From Mugil cephalus (Eukaryota > Chordata > Actinopteri > Mugiliformes > Mugilidae): a stretch of 64,000 nucleotides of DNA. The first letter of the stretch is position 1; every line of letters begins with the position of its first letter. This document shows, piece by piece, positions 49,801 to 62,600 of the stretch. The stretch spans positions 27,644,001 through 27,708,000 of the forward strand of contig NC_061771.1 in NCBI RefSeq assembly GCF_022458985.1. The letters are read 5' to 3'. Under the pieces are notes generated by a model. It made no database searches, had not been told where the DNA came from, and was given only the letters and a program-made list of their open reading frames with translations. The position numbers and the translations under genes are program-made.

Positions 49801-52800
49801 AGTGTTCATTTCTTTTTAGCACTAATGTTTTAAACCATTTCATCATGAAATAGCAATCTCAGTAAAGGCTTTTTATATATATATTTTTGTGCCTTGGATT
49901 TTTTCTTTGACTGATTCCTTTTAGTTTGGTCTCTATCAGCACCCGACAAATACATTTGCTAAATGTTCTACCATCTTCACCACCTCTAACTGCTACAACT
50001 GCTGTTTAATTTGCTATAAATTTTAACCTGAAGAGCTGGAAGGTGAAGCTATTTCTCTTACCAAACCGGCCAGCTGCTCAAATAGCCTCCTCAAGCCTTT
50101 CTCCTCATCTGTTTCCTCCTCTGGGGGGCTGGGCATGGGCGGCTGTTGGGGGGAAGCAACACAGCGTCAGTAACAAGAAGACATGACTCTATGATGGATT
50201 AATAGTGACCGAATAATTATGCACTTACTTCTGGTAGGTCGGCATCGACGTTGCTCCCCATCTCCCTGTGGGGGAGGACAGGGCAATATGTTGTTCAGTG
50301 TTTACTTCATAATATTAGTAAAACCAGTTTAATTCCAGTGATAAATATAAATATAAAGGTTTAATTTCTGATGTAATCCATTTAACTCTTTAAAGGTTTA
50401 TTTTGGTTCAGACTCTCTGGGTTTTTATATGGACACTCACAGGGCATCGGCATTCTTCTCAGAGAAGATGCGTATGAGGAAGTCGGCCTCACGATGGGGC
50501 TGGAAGGTGGTGGGAACCAGCAGGTATTTCCCGGGAGGCAGTGTGAAGCGCTCTGACACTTCCCTCATGTTGATGTAGGTCCTGCTGCGAGCCTTGGACC
50601 CGTGGTAGCGGAAGAAATCTTTCCCCACTTGGTCGACTTCGTCTGGAGCCTGAAGGGACGGAATTGGAAGAGAAAAATAACTGGAAATTCAAAAATCTCA
50701 TTGGGACTTGATGAATTATGCTTCATATTAGTATTAACAACAAATTATACATATAAGTCAGAAAAGGTAACCTGACAACATGCAAGTTCAACGGTTTCAG
50801 GTTTTTAGCAGTCCTGGAGCTTTTGATTGCATCACATCCCCAAAAGTTTGTGAAAAAAATTGAACAGTTTTTGACTCAATCTGCTGATGATATAACCAGA
50901 ATAGCTACTGAATGAATCACGAGTTACAGTTGTTTTGCCAAAGCTAATATTTAAAGTGTGTTTAGTCATTTTAATATCTTGTGTAAGTAATTTGTAGTCA
51001 ACCCAAAAAAAAACAAAACAAAAGAAAACACCAGACTGAGCTTTTTGTAGCTACTTCCTGAAGTCTATTCATACTGACAACATGTGTCTGAAGTCAAACT
51101 ATAACCTTGTTAATAACCTACAACGTAAATATAAAAATTACAAAATACAAATGATATTGGTTACAAATAATCCTCTATCTATCGCGAGCTGTATCAAGCA
51201 AATGGCCTCAAAATAAAGTTAAAGATAAAGGTGTTCCACAGGGATCAGTGTTAGATTCCTTGCTTTTGACTTTATTTGACATATTTAAGGCCAGTCATTA
51301 ATATCCAACTTTATGCTGATGATATTATCTTCTATATCATGATTGATCTCAGTGAGATATTGATTCATTTACTACACAAGCATGATTTAATTTGGACAAA
51401 ACTGTCTTCTTAAGTGGCATACGACTGATAATAGCATTAATTATAAAATATTGAATCGTTAACTCACTGGATTGCATTTCATATTTTAACTATAACATAC
51501 TAAATATGTAAAAAAAAAACAAAAAACTTATACATGTCTAGTATAAAAAGTAAAGATTCAAAGGATGACAAATTCTATTCTGATGAGTTAAGTCACTTCC
51601 AGGTAAATGCTTTAACATTTTATTGATAGTTGTAGTCGTAGTTTAATGCACTCTGGACAAAATTACACATAATGAAAAGAAAACACAGGAGGATGAGCCT
51701 AAATCATCAAACTCATGCCCTGGTACTACTACTGACCTCGTACACTGCGAAGCCGATGGTCTCCAGGTCCAGGCCTTCTTTCCTCAGCTTCCGTCTGTTC
51801 TTCTGCATCAGAGCGATGACCACACTGCAAACATCGTCGTCATCGTCAGCGTCTTCCAGCTGCAGCCTGAACTGTGGGTTGGTCCAGAATGTGTCTGCAG
51901 ATTAAAGATGTCGAGCTTTAGGGATAGCAGGGTTTTTTTTTTTGTTTTTTGTTGTTTTTGAGACACTGCGTAGCATCTGAGAGAGATTTGCTGCTCTAAC
52001 CAATGTAGTTCCTGCAGCCTCCTGCAGTGGAGCCACGGATCCACTGTCCCTCGAACATGTTGACCGCCCAGTGCCGCTTTGTGCTGTCGCTCAGGTCGTC
52101 TGGGTCATGTTGCAGATCTCCACCTTGTCGTAGTTTTTCTTGAAGTCTTCAAATTCCATCCTGAACGGACAAACATCATTTTTAATATGCATTTTGCTTC
52201 AAAACAAGTATTTGCAAACTCTTGTTGTGTGTTTGGTCCTTTTTTGTGAATGGAGGGCTTGAGTTTTGTTCCTTGTGTGTCTGTCTTTCCTCTTTCTATC
52301 ACTGCTGCTGAGAAGTTCATGCAACTCAGACTCTAATGTCTGTTCTATAAACATCTTCTATGTATTCCAACTTTGACTACACGTGCAATTGCTGCATTAA
52401 TGCTACAACAAACTTGTGGACAAAGTTTAGTTTTCAATGACATTTTTAATGTGCACTAACCAGAATTCACCGTCGTCTGTCGAATTCTGCAGGATGCGTG
52501 TTTTTTCTGCTTGGTCAACGTAATTCCACTCTCTGGCGCTGGAACAGAGAGAAGAAAAGTTTTAACGTCGTCATGCATCAACCAGGACCAGCATCATCCT
52601 CTTTCAGCCACTTTTAAGACTATGATATAGTTTGGATTACCAAATGTTGCTACTCAGTAAATCTTTATCTTCCAGAAACATTTATTCATTAATCACTTCC
52701 AAATTGACAGTACGATGCAAAAAAACACACAAAAAAAACAAACAGGGTCCTGAAGGCAGCTCATCCTAACTGGAATATAAAAGTTTTCTGTCAGAATGGA

Positions 52801-55800
52801 AAAAAGTCTGTTGCACCAAAGCCAGTAACATGACAACAGAATGAAACTTGATGTGAAATTGGCACAGAGAGTCAACAAAGAGATGAAACAAAGAGTACAG
52901 AGAGATGAACAACAACCACAAGAAGACGTAAATGACCAATAGAGACGTGTAAATGGACTGCAGCGACGCAAAGAGATGGAGACTTTACTACACATACCAG
53001 TGCACTTTACTTCATAATTGGTTTGTGGGTGTGTGTAATATTTATTTGTGTCTGGGTTATGTATTTTGGAAGTCAAGCATATAGTGTCTTACTTGTCACT
53101 CCAGGGGCCGTTCCACTCCACCTGACCCCAGGGGTTTCTGATCCGGATCAACTGGACCTTCTGGCCGCGGTAGTTCACCTGATGGGTAGGATTAAATTTG
53201 TCTCATTTCACAATGAATGATTTGATTGATGACAGCACAGTAGTAGACGGAAATGGAACAATAATATTAGTTAACCACCTCCCAAGGTTTCCTTACCTCC
53301 TCCAGGCCTGTGATGGAGTACGCGTGTCCCTTCACCAACCCCGTGCTCGTCTTGGCTTCAGACTCTGCAGAGCTGGTGATCTGGAGGAAACCAAACAAGC
53401 CAGAGAAGAGAAGTCACTAAACGTCTCAGAAAAGAAATAAGATGGATGGAAGTTAACGGTTAATGCTTCGAGGAAGGTGTGTTTACATCGATGGAGCAGC
53501 CCATCATGGAGCCTCGGTCCAGGGCCTTCTTCATGATGGAGAACAGGTTCTCTGGAGCTTTCTTGGTGTCATATATTTCCCCAACGCCACCGGTGAAATC
53601 CTCCATGGCCTCCATGGTGCTGCCGCCCTTCAGGGCCTCGTAGCTGCCGTGAATTCTGAAAGAGACACAGATGTTACTCAAAGAAACATCAGGGAAGAGT
53701 GGACCGATTACTTTACCTTAGACTTTTAGACTTGGACAGATTTAATTGTCGTTTAGATTTCCTTCAAAACACTGACTCTTTGAATATATAGGTCTATGGC
53801 ATTTAAGAACAGTTTCCAGGTGAGATTCGGGTAATAGGACCAAAGATGTTGTCAACACCACAACAATCATCCTAATTGAATTTTCTTTATTGTTAATATA
53901 AAGAAAAATATTGTTTTGAAATTTTATTGTTTGTGTCAGCTAATGGGGATCCCTTTAAATATAATCCATATTTGGTAACTTGATCGCATTTTAAATTGTG
54001 TTTAGAACCATGTTGTTTTCATTCAGGAAACATTCTCAGGTCTAATCAGGGTCTAATGTGGTCTTCAAGGTCCACCTCTGCATGAACTCTGAATAGAACT
54101 GATTTATTAGGAAACAAGAAGAAGTGTCCTAATGTTGACGAGTGTCTGAATCAGCTCTGATGTTCTAATGCTCTGAACTCATGTTTACATTTGTTCATCA
54201 CTTAAGAAGAAGGAACCATATATGGTAACTTCATTAATCCTGATTTTCTCCATGAAAATTAGAAACTTGAGTTCTTGTGAGGCCCTACAACAAGGTTTAA
54301 AGGGTGAAGCTATGACGTGGTGACCTTACTTGGCGTAGGCTTTCTCCATCAGGGCGCTCCAGAACTCGTTGTTGGAGGCCGAGTGAAGCATGATGAGCTT
54401 ATTCCTGACCGACGGCAGCCGGTCGTCCACCACCACATCCAACCACTTGTTGTGTTGCCAGAACTGAGAACGAAAAGAGGTCAGTGATTCATTATTTATT
54501 TGTCACTCTACTGTGATGTTTTGAGCGTAATGAGTGGAACGGATCAGAGGAAATGACAGAGAGACAAATCTTTGTTATTGTTCTTCTGAGCTCTTGATCC
54601 GTTTGGTTTTAGTTCTACTTTGAGGGCTGTTGCTTCTTGTCACGACTCTTCAACTTTTTGTTTTCAATTTTACATGATAGAAAAAAAACTTCTCTCCACT
54701 CTATAAGTTCTCTCCATTTCTTTTCTTTCCTTTCCTTTTTCATTCTTTTCCTTTCCTTCCCTTGCTTTATACTTCCTCCCCTCTCCTCTTCTTTCATTTC
54801 CTTTCCTTTAATTTCCTCTTCTTTTCTTTCACTTCCGTTCGTTTCCTTGCTTTTCCTTTCCTTTCCTTTCCTTTCCTTTCCTTTCCTTTCCTTTCCTTTC
54901 CTTTCCTTTCCATTGACTTCCACTCTTTTATTTTCCTCTCCTTGCCTTTCTTCTCCTCTCCTTCTACTCAGTGTATTTCATTTAAACAGATGCTGATGTC
55001 CCTCTAGGCGTTGAGGGGGCCGGGGGGACATTTGTCCTCCGTTGGCGTCCACTGAGACACCGCTGACGTACCTGGAAGTGAAAGATGCCGGCGTAGTTGT
55101 GGTCAAATTCCTGGTCGTGGGGGACAACTCGGGCCATGGCATCTTTTTTCAGGGTCAAGGAGGCGATGGCTGCCAGGAGCCAACAGTCCCCTACGACGAC
55201 AAACACCTCATAAATGACAACAACACAAAAAAAAACATAAAGAAACGTCTTCACCTCCGAGAGGAACTGGAGGACCCACCTAGCTGTCCCTGGCAGATGT
55301 CTGTCCGGTTCGCGTCCCCTACAATGAACTTAGGGTTACTGCAGAGCTCCTGAAAAACAGGAAAGGAAACAGGTTTGGTTCATTAAAAGAAAAAAAAAAA
55401 GTGACAGGTCAGAGGTGTGTTCACATTCCAGGCATATTAATCAGTCTGAAAACCTGCGTTTAGACGCAGGCAGCTCAAACATTCACTCCGCAGGAACGCC
55501 CAGGACAGAAATGTGTAGTAATCGAAGCCAAGACGATGAGTGATGAGTTTTCTTGTTCGCTCTAACCGGGTCAGTTTTGCAGGTGTGTTAACAGGTTCAG
55601 GTGTTTGGAATCGAAATTACGAAAATAAAAGAAGCAAACTGTTGCTTTGACAAGACGATGCTTTAAAAAAAAAAATCCTTGTATCAAAGAAATACGTGTC
55701 ACTTTGTGCTTATTTTAAGATTTTTTTCTCAAGCAAATCAAAAGCTTTAACCCACTAGCAGGCAGAGTTTATGGGGTAAATTAAAGACAATGCGTCTGCA

Positions 55801-56327
55801 GACTGTCCCTGACCTCTTTATCACAGATAACACTGAGGTGTGTGTGGGGATAAAGTCTGCTCGGACACAGGAAACTGTCCTTGCACTTGTTTCTATTTAC
55901 ACAGGTATCTTGCAGAACTGGTTTTGCCTTTGCTGCGACTCCAAATTTCTTTTCATTTATTTGTTGTTTGTTTGTACGGAGACTCATAGTAAAAGCAGGA
56001 AGTTCAAACAGACTTTCACCTCATCTTGTCAACGCTGCCAACACAGTTAAATGTCACAGAGCTTTGATTCAGCCTTTAAACAGCAGCAAGTGTGAACTGT
56101 GATCCATTGTCACCACATACCTTGGGCCTCTTCCACTCAATCTGGACCGGGACGCTCTGGCTGTAGTAGAGTGAGGAGTCGGTGGCGGGGAAATCCGGAT
56201 CCTCAAACAGGACCCCCTTCTGGAGACATTCCCGCCTCAGCTCTTCAAACGACTTCCCGTCCGACTGCGTGTTCTCGGCCTGGCCGGAGCCGGAGCTCCG
56301 GCCGGACAGCGTGGATTGGAGAGGCAT
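43828..56327 (-). CDS. capn9: Calpain-9, calcium-dependent cysteine protease (frameshifted)
   Basis: Twenty minus-strand exons: 56327-56121, 55349-55280, 55190-55072, 54463-54330, 53655-53487, 53380-53297, 53178-53093, 52538-52461, 52160-52001, 51894-51737, 50649-50441, 50265-50229, 50142-50062, 49277-49220, 47986-47922, 47029-46961, 46874-46796, 45329-45213, 44082-44024, 43854-43828. The expected protein is 688 residues (human CAPN9 690). Catalytic Cys95 is in GDCWLLAA, His252 in KGHAYS, Asn276 in RNPWG. The C2-like region ([20 protein letters not shown]) and a penta-EF-hand domain ([24 protein letters not shown]) follow. These match CAPN9 better than CAPN1/2/8 by memory. Exon 9 lacks one base, so the strict reading stops after 338 residues; every other exon keeps frame and good splice sites. 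Calpain-9 is known mainly from the digestive tract. Confidence 0.93.
44143..44230. repeat. Fragment of the 'acctcctgagacc' MITE family
   Basis: 'acctcctgagacctgagctt' matches the end of the element at 58406-58843; no second end is evident. It lies in CAPN9 intron 18. Confidence 0.45.
44560..45095. repeat. Possible element with 'catgggcgccatgtt' inverted ends
   Basis: 'catgggcgccatgtt' near 44566 recurs as its inverse 'aaacatggcgcccatg' near 45069. Flanking similarity is weak. The inside is partly open (44473-44730) without a recognised domain. It lies in CAPN9 intron 18. Confidence 0.35.
45555..46545. mobile_element. 0.9-kb DNA transposon, copy 2, inverted relative to 26549
   Basis: Its left end 'atttattcaggaaaatgagc' equals the left-type end of copy 1, but the body runs as the reverse complement of 26549-27448: 'aagaccactgctc'-type blocks, 'gggagaggaaccagaggaac' and 'aacatgggggcgctaatgtc' appear inverted. 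The right end near 46545 is worn. It lies in CAPN9 intron 17. Confidence 0.75.
47575..47785. mobile_element. Tc1-like MITE in CAPN9 intron 15
   Basis: Starts 'aatagccacaacattatgac' and ends 'ggtcgtaatgttgtgactga', with 'gttctgctgggaaaaacatc' and 'tagcacccacttagaccaga' inside. Confidence 0.75.
49610..49700 (+). mobile_element. LINE reverse-transcriptase fragment
   Basis: Translates as [19 protein letters not shown], the conserved GVPQGSVL block. The sequence is nearly identical to 51195-51370. It lies in CAPN9 intron 13. Confidence 0.75.
51195..51370 (+). mobile_element. LINE reverse-transcriptase fragment, longer copy
   Basis: Again [10 protein letters not shown], followed by a DNA stretch 'aactttatgctgatgatatt' that encodes LYADDI, the catalytic YADD box of reverse transcriptase. 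It lies in CAPN9 intron 10. Confidence 0.75.
52102..52104 (-). other. capn9: Site of the one-base deletion in CAPN9 exon 9
   Basis: The coding strand reads ATGACCCAGACGACCTGAGC. As written, it gives MTQTT and TGA (52093-52091). One more C in the CCC run would give [20 protein letters not shown], the expected calpain sequence. Exon 9 is 160 bases; 161 are needed for the phase of the intact exon 10 (DTFWTNPQF). Confidence 0.95.
54716..54960. repeat. Pyrimidine-rich tract with (TTTCC)n core
   Basis: T/C-only sequence; 54851-54911 is a clean run of about twelve TTTCC units. It lies in CAPN9 intron 3. Open frames across it are repeat artefacts. Confidence 0.9.
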
Positions 56328-56639
56328 CTTTTGGACGAGGGTTGAGGACGTTGAAGACGTGTGATGGGGAGCGTCGCCTGATGAGCGTCTGATGCAGGGA
56401 CAGAGCCTGTTGGGTGGGTAGGGCTGGAAGGTTCACGCCCTCCACACGGGAACTGGTTTATCCTCCTGTGGTTGTGAACCTCGCCCCTGGAGTCTCTCTT
56501 ATCTGTCGCTCTCTCTTTCTTTCTCTTTGGGTTTGGCCTGTGGGACGTACTGAGAATTCATTTCTAAATATTTGCCAACACATGCATCAAATACCTAGAG
56601 ATGGTCTCATTCACGTCTCTGCATGGACACCTTAAATAT

Positions 56640-57640
56640 ACACAAAATGATTAACAATGAGCAAAAAATAAATAAAAAAAAAAAACAAGGAAAAACAACC
56701 ACAGAGAGACACAAAATTCAGACTGTCTTAAATCTATCTAAAAAGATGAAGACATGAATGAATGAATGAAGTCAGAGACTCACACATGATCATTAAGAGA
56801 GACACACACAAAAATACTAGCAATACAAATTAAAACACAGGGATATTAAAAAAACACGGTGTCTTAAGGAGAAATAAATCCATCAATAGAAGATCAACTG
56901 AAGCCAAAATGACCAGAAATACACAAAACAAAACACAGAAAGATTAAAAATGACCAAACAACCAGAAAGAGACACATAATTCAGACTAAATCTGTCTAAA
57001 AAGATGAGTTATGAATGAATAAATACACAAAAGAACAGCAAGAAGATGCAAAATGAAGTCAGGGAGGCACACATGATCATAAAGAGACACACAAAACACA
57101 GGGAAATTGAAAATGAACGAAAAGTTAAGACAAACAACCACAAAGAGGCACAAAATTGGAACAAAATCTGTCTAAAAAGATGAAATGTGAACAACAAAAG
57201 ACACAAATGATCATAAATAGATACAAAATAATAAAAAAAGGCAAATTATGAATAAAGAAATACACAAAACTCCTGCAAGAAGATGCAAAATAATGCCAGA
57301 GTCACAGATGATCATTTCCTATAAATACATAAATAGATAATATTAATATTAGATTTCTGAAGAAGAAGAAATACAATAGAAATACACAAAAAGTTGACAG
57401 GAATGACTAAAACAACCACAAGTGTCACAAAGAGACTAAATCTGTCAAAAAAAAAGATGATTTAGGAATAAATGAATAAATAAATAAATAGCAACAACAT
57501 GCAAATTGAAGTTATTTTATAAAAAAAGATATAGAAAATACAATAGAAATGAAATAAATAAATACGCAAAACAAACACAAAGAGATGGAAACTGGTCAAA
57601 ATGAAATAAATCGATCAAATAAATAAATAAATAAATACAC
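56640..57640. repeat. Degenerate tandem array, unit roughly 170-270 bases
   Basis: Blocks 'acaaccacaaagagacacaa', 'aatctgtctaaaaagatga', 'atgaatgaataaatacacaa', 'agaagatgcaaaatgaagtc' and 'cacacatgatcataaagaga' recur in order, starting near 56696, 56957, 57130 and 57410. Copies differ by large indels. Shorter blocks of the same kind occur at 52860-52985. Confidence 0.7.
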
Positions 57641-58405
57641 AAAACAAACTGCATGAAGATCCCAAACAAACGGACTGAACGAGAACGACTTCAGACGTGG
57701 AGAGAAGAATGTAGAGGGAAGAACAAACGTCCACACACGGGGACAAGTCAAACGACAGCACATCATCACCCGCGTGTACGTCCACATTCCTGCTGTCCTC
57801 CGTCTCCGGATGCTTCTCATAGTTCATACGTGTGTCGACCTCCATCAGGACAAAAACAGTCACAACAGACACAGAATAAAACAACAGCCGACGCACTCAC
57901 TCTGATAAATCCACTTATTTATTTATTTATTTCTTCTTTATCACAGACGAACAGAAAGGATGAATTTATGAATGAAATGCTTGTTAAAAAGAAAAACAAA
58001 GAAAAAAAGAAGCTTCGGAGGAAAACTAACCAGGAACAAATGAGCTTTAAGTTTTTATATTTCAACCTTTCTGGAAGTTTTACAAAAATAAACTATATTT
58101 ACACTATTTGGGATCATTGAACAGGGAATGACGCTGAGTCATGACGGGATAGAAACGTCCATGTAAAACCAGTTTAATCTCCGTTTACAGCCACAATACT
58201 CATCACATTCTTTATTTTAATTTTAATCCCAGATGAACCAGTCCGTCCATAACGTGACAGATAATACCGGCAACTTCCTGTTTTCATGTCAAAAGTCAAA
58301 ACGCATCGCGACCCGAGACCAGGCAAGTCTCAAAATATGGGAAATAATGTTAGAAACGTGATAAATTCTCAACTTCTCAACAAAGGTTTAAAGTAAAATT
58401 AAATT

Positions 58406-58843
58406 TTAACCTCCTGAAACCCAGGGTCCTCGTGTGTGGACATTAGGTTTTAGGTCGGTTGCAGTTTATTCTGCTTCATTTAGACCCGTTGTCCTCATGA
58501 GGAGACACTTTAGTCTCGTTAGCGAAGGGTCAGTTCACTTGTTTATTTATTATAATTAAATTTTCTAGTTTGATACGACATGAAAATTTAACAAATTAAC
58601 ACGTACTCGTTTGAGGACGTTGGGATTTCATCGTTTCCAGTTTTATGTTTTGGTTTAATTGTAATATACAGTGTAATAATAAACCCTGTGTCCACATCAT
58701 TTCTTTCAAAAACTACGTCCAGTTCAAAGACGACTCTTATTTTTATTTGTTTTTATACTAATCCCAGATACCTGAAGATATTAATTGCATCTTAAAGAAA
58801 TTAAGATGAATTCCGAACAAATGCTTCGGTCTCAGGAGGTTAA
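58406..58843. mobile_element. TTAA-flanked MITE, ends 'cctcctgaaacc'
   Basis: TTAA at 58406-58409 is followed by 'cctcctgaaaccc'; the right end 'gtctcaggaggttaa' is its inverse and closes with TTAA at 58840-58843. A TTAA target duplication is typical of piggyBac- and Kolobok-type elements. No coding capacity. Confidence 0.75.
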
Positions 58844-59628
58844 GAGTCTTTATTTTTATTCCAAGCTAAGCCAACGTATCCTGGACCTTTTATTTGTTCA
58901 TTTATTTATTCATTTATTCTTGACGTTATTCTTCTGATCTGACTCTGATTCCAACGTTGTGTTTCTCAAACCGTGCTTGCAACACACATTGTGTGTAGGA
59001 GAAGGTACAACTCGCACACACCAGGAAATATTCTGCACACAGGAGCCAGTTTAGGCCACGACACTAGTCTGTGTTTCGACGAACTGATGGATGTCACCAA
59101 AACATTGTGTTTAACATCATCATAAATTATAAATGCTGCTTTAGCTGCGAGATCCTGAGTTAATTCGTGATCCCAGTTTGATTAGATTTACATCATTTAG
59201 AGAGATTTCCAACTAGTAACTAGAGATTATACAGTTTGCTTCTAGTTTCTCATCTTTTATGTGTCGCTGTTACTTTTTATTAAATCCTGTCGTCCTTCAG
59301 TTCACATGTCGATTAATTACTTACTTAATTAATAACGCATGGGAACATCTTGTTTTTATTTTCTTTAACCCAGTAACATGAGGGACTGATGCTTTCTTTA
59401 ATACTGACGTCTAATGAACATGCTTTGGTAAATAATAAACCTAAGAAAAGCTTCTGAAGAAGAGGAACTAAACATATTTAACTTTGTCTACACCGAGAAT
59501 TAAACGAGGAGAACAAAGACCAGAGCTTCAATAAAAAAAGAAAAACAAAAAGTGACAAAACATGGACACGTTCAAGTGTTTTTTTTTTTCCCCTGAAACA
59601 TAAATAAGGGCGGAGGCGGCCGCCGTGG

Positions 59629-62600
59629 TCACTGCTCCGTCTTCTCTTGTGCCGTCCCCGTCACCAGCAGCAGGTTGCAGGCCATGAACTGGACGTTGAG
59701 GACGTTGCTGGTGTTTCCCGTGTACTGTCCCACCAGCTCGCCGGACGAGCCGTCGGCCGGCGTCCCGCAGTGGGAGTTGCGGATGTCCCACACCCGGACT
59801 GAGTTGTCTATAGAGGACGAGGCCACCAGGCTGCTGTCCGGGCTGAAGGACAGGCTGGTGACGCTGTCCGTGTGTCCCCGCAGGTCTTTGAACAGAGTCC
59901 CCGAGGCCAGATCCCACAGCTTGACGCGCTGGTCCTCCCCGGCCGAGGCCAAATACTTCCCGTTGGGGGAGAAAGCCAGCGACAGCACGGGGCCGCGGTG
60001 GCCGGTGAAGAGGCGAACCGACGCCCCCTGCTGGGTGCTCCACAGCCGCACGGTCTTGTCCGTGGAGCCCGTGGCCAGGTAGTTGGAGTTTGGGTGGAAC
60101 TTGATGCAGTCCACGTCCGCGAGGTGCCCCGCGTAGAGGCGCAGGGGGTAGGTGCGGGAGAACGTCCAGAGGCGGGCGGTGCGGTCGTGGGAGCTGCTGG
60201 CGAAGTAGAGGCTGCAGGGGCTGACGTCCACGTCCCACACCGGGTAGGCGTGGCCCTGGTACAGCGCCGTGTTGGTGAAGCTGCCCAGGTCCCAGTAGCG
60301 GATGGTGGTGTCCTCGGAGCAGGACAGCAGGCCCGAGCTGTCCGTCAGGAAGGCCGTGCGAAACACCGGGCCGCTGTGACCTCGCAGGGTCTTTATCTCG
60401 CTACCGGAGCCGTCCTCCTCGTCCACCTGAGGACACACGGCAGAACAGAAATAAACTGAAGATTGTCTGCGGAGACACTTTGGGACTGAGACACTTTAAA
60501 ACGTCTATATATGTCACATCTGTATATTCCAGGTCAATAGGACGGTACATTTCTTTTGTAATTCTTACTTCTATTTTTTTACGACTATTTTTTGTTATTT
60601 TACTTTATTTTATTGTTATTTTGACTCTTATTTCTATGTTTGAAGATGTCTGCGGAGACACTTTGGGACTGAGACACTTTAAAACGTCTATATATGTCAC
60701 ATCTGTATATTCCACGCCAATAGGACGGTACATTTCTTTTGTAATTCTTCTTATTATTATCTTGTTATTTTGACTCTTATTTCTATGTTTGTGTCTCGTT
60801 CACGTATGTTCTTTGTTATCCTGAGATTCTTTAACAAAAATAATTCCCTAAAGGGGATTGATAAAAGTGATCTATCTTGAGAGGAGGCGATGACGTTTAA
60901 AAGTACGGTCGATTAATCTGTGTAATTCTGGAGATTTCTACAAATTAGACATCACATTCTCTCAAACAGAGAAAACATTCAGCACATAAGAATAATAAAA
61001 ACAGAGGAGCATCAAAAAATTCTACCAATTTATTACACAAGGGCCAAAACTGGACGGCCTTAAAGCTTGTTGGGATATGGACCTGGCTCAGGAGATAATG
61101 ATTGGGGAAAAAAAAAAAAAAAACTTTGTGCATCATGGTTCACGTGAAACACAGACACAACTCACTTGTTATAAGATATTAAATAGAAGCAGTGATTTAT
61201 GCTGGAGATGGAACAGAAAGGAGGGAACTCTGGTGCATATGTGATACGAGTGTGTTTAGGGATTATGACCAGATAACGTTCAAATGTCAAAACACCAATT
61301 ATTATTAATATTATAACGGGATAAACCTCTGGAAATCTGATATCACTTACTTCTACATAATCCTTTTAAGGTTCAGGTACAGGTTGTGTATGCGATGCAG
61401 ACTTTCTAGACTGTTGTGGTTTTGTTTTGTGATTTGTTTTGTGGGTTTATGTTTTTTGTGTTGTAGGTCTAGTTTGATCCTTGTTTGTGTTTTATTTTAT
61501 TATTTCACTGTTATTATTATTATCATATTTGTCTGATCAATAAAAAATAAAAAAGTACAGTCAGGTTTTATAACTGAAATGACTCTGAAATAACTTTAAT
61601 CTCATCTCATCCCCATCAGTTTGGACCTAACAATGAGCATGTGTTTGGGGGCGGGGGACAGACATGGACATGGACATGGAGACTCCACCCAGAAAGACCT
61701 GAGCTGGACCTGGACCCGATCTTCTCTAAGAAGAAACTTACAGCTCAAACTTTAGCAAGAAAAGTCAAAGAAAAGGCCGATGAAGGAGAAGAGAGCGGAA
61801 GTCACACTAATGAACGTACTGAAAACTTCATCTGGTATTTTAATAATAAATACGTTGATATGATTATATGATGTGTTTTTTAAGGGTTTGAGTAGATTTG
61901 GTTTGTACACGTGATTTTACAACGTAAAAACTTAACTTCTTTACTACTTTTCTTCACACTCTGACCAGAAATCTCCACTTCAGTAGCACTTACACACACC
62001 TTTATTTTATTCCTAACTACATTCTGCAGGTATTTACAGAGAAAATGTTTCATACTTCATTCAGTCTGATTTACAGAACATTTTACTCCTAAAAACACGG
62101 TGAAAATTCATTTCTTTGGACTGTTGATAGTATTTTGTGATAAAAAGAGATACTGAAAATTCACTGTGTAAATACCTGGAAATCTAATATGTTAACAAAA
62201 TAAAACTTTAACCATTATTGAGATTTCTTTTCTGGACAGTTGTGTGCATATGTGTGTAACTCCTCAGTTGCATATTTTAATATAAACTCATAGAAAAAAA
62301 ATGATTGTATTTATGCAAATAATCAACTGGAGAAGTTAAAAATCGTACCCTGTTCAGTAAAAATGTAGTTTTCTAAAGAGAAAAACGAGTTTAAGTCGTA
62401 ACAAAGCGAGGAGACTTACGTCCTCCTCCAGCACGTCACACGCCAGGTGGATGCGCGACACGTCGGCCTGGTGGGGTTTGGCTTTCAGCTTCCTGGCTCG
62501 GAGGCTCCACAGCTTCACGGTGGAGCTGTCGAAGCCGGCGGCCAGCAGCCGGCTGTCGGCCGACACCTCGGCCGTGTTCAGCATCTGCTCCGTGTGGTGG

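Larger units (their letters stand above)
56328..59628. other. Intergenic interval CAPN9-TAF5L
   Basis: Holds the CAPN9 upstream region (56328-56640), a degenerate tandem array (56640-57640), AT-rich unique sequence, and a TTAA-flanked MITE (58406-58843). A minus-strand AATAAA at 59360-59355 could be the TAF5L poly(A) signal. No gene is seen. Confidence 0.5.

Noticed and set aside
54637-55007. Long Phe/Leu/Ser-rich open frames
   Set aside because: They are translations of a TTTCC microsatellite within a CAPN9 intron.
59872-60459. 195-codon plus-strand frame opposite TAF5L, and 62447-63205 (252 codons)
   Set aside because: Both are antisense to highly conserved WD40/NTD2 coding exons and have the composition expected of GC-rich shadow frames.
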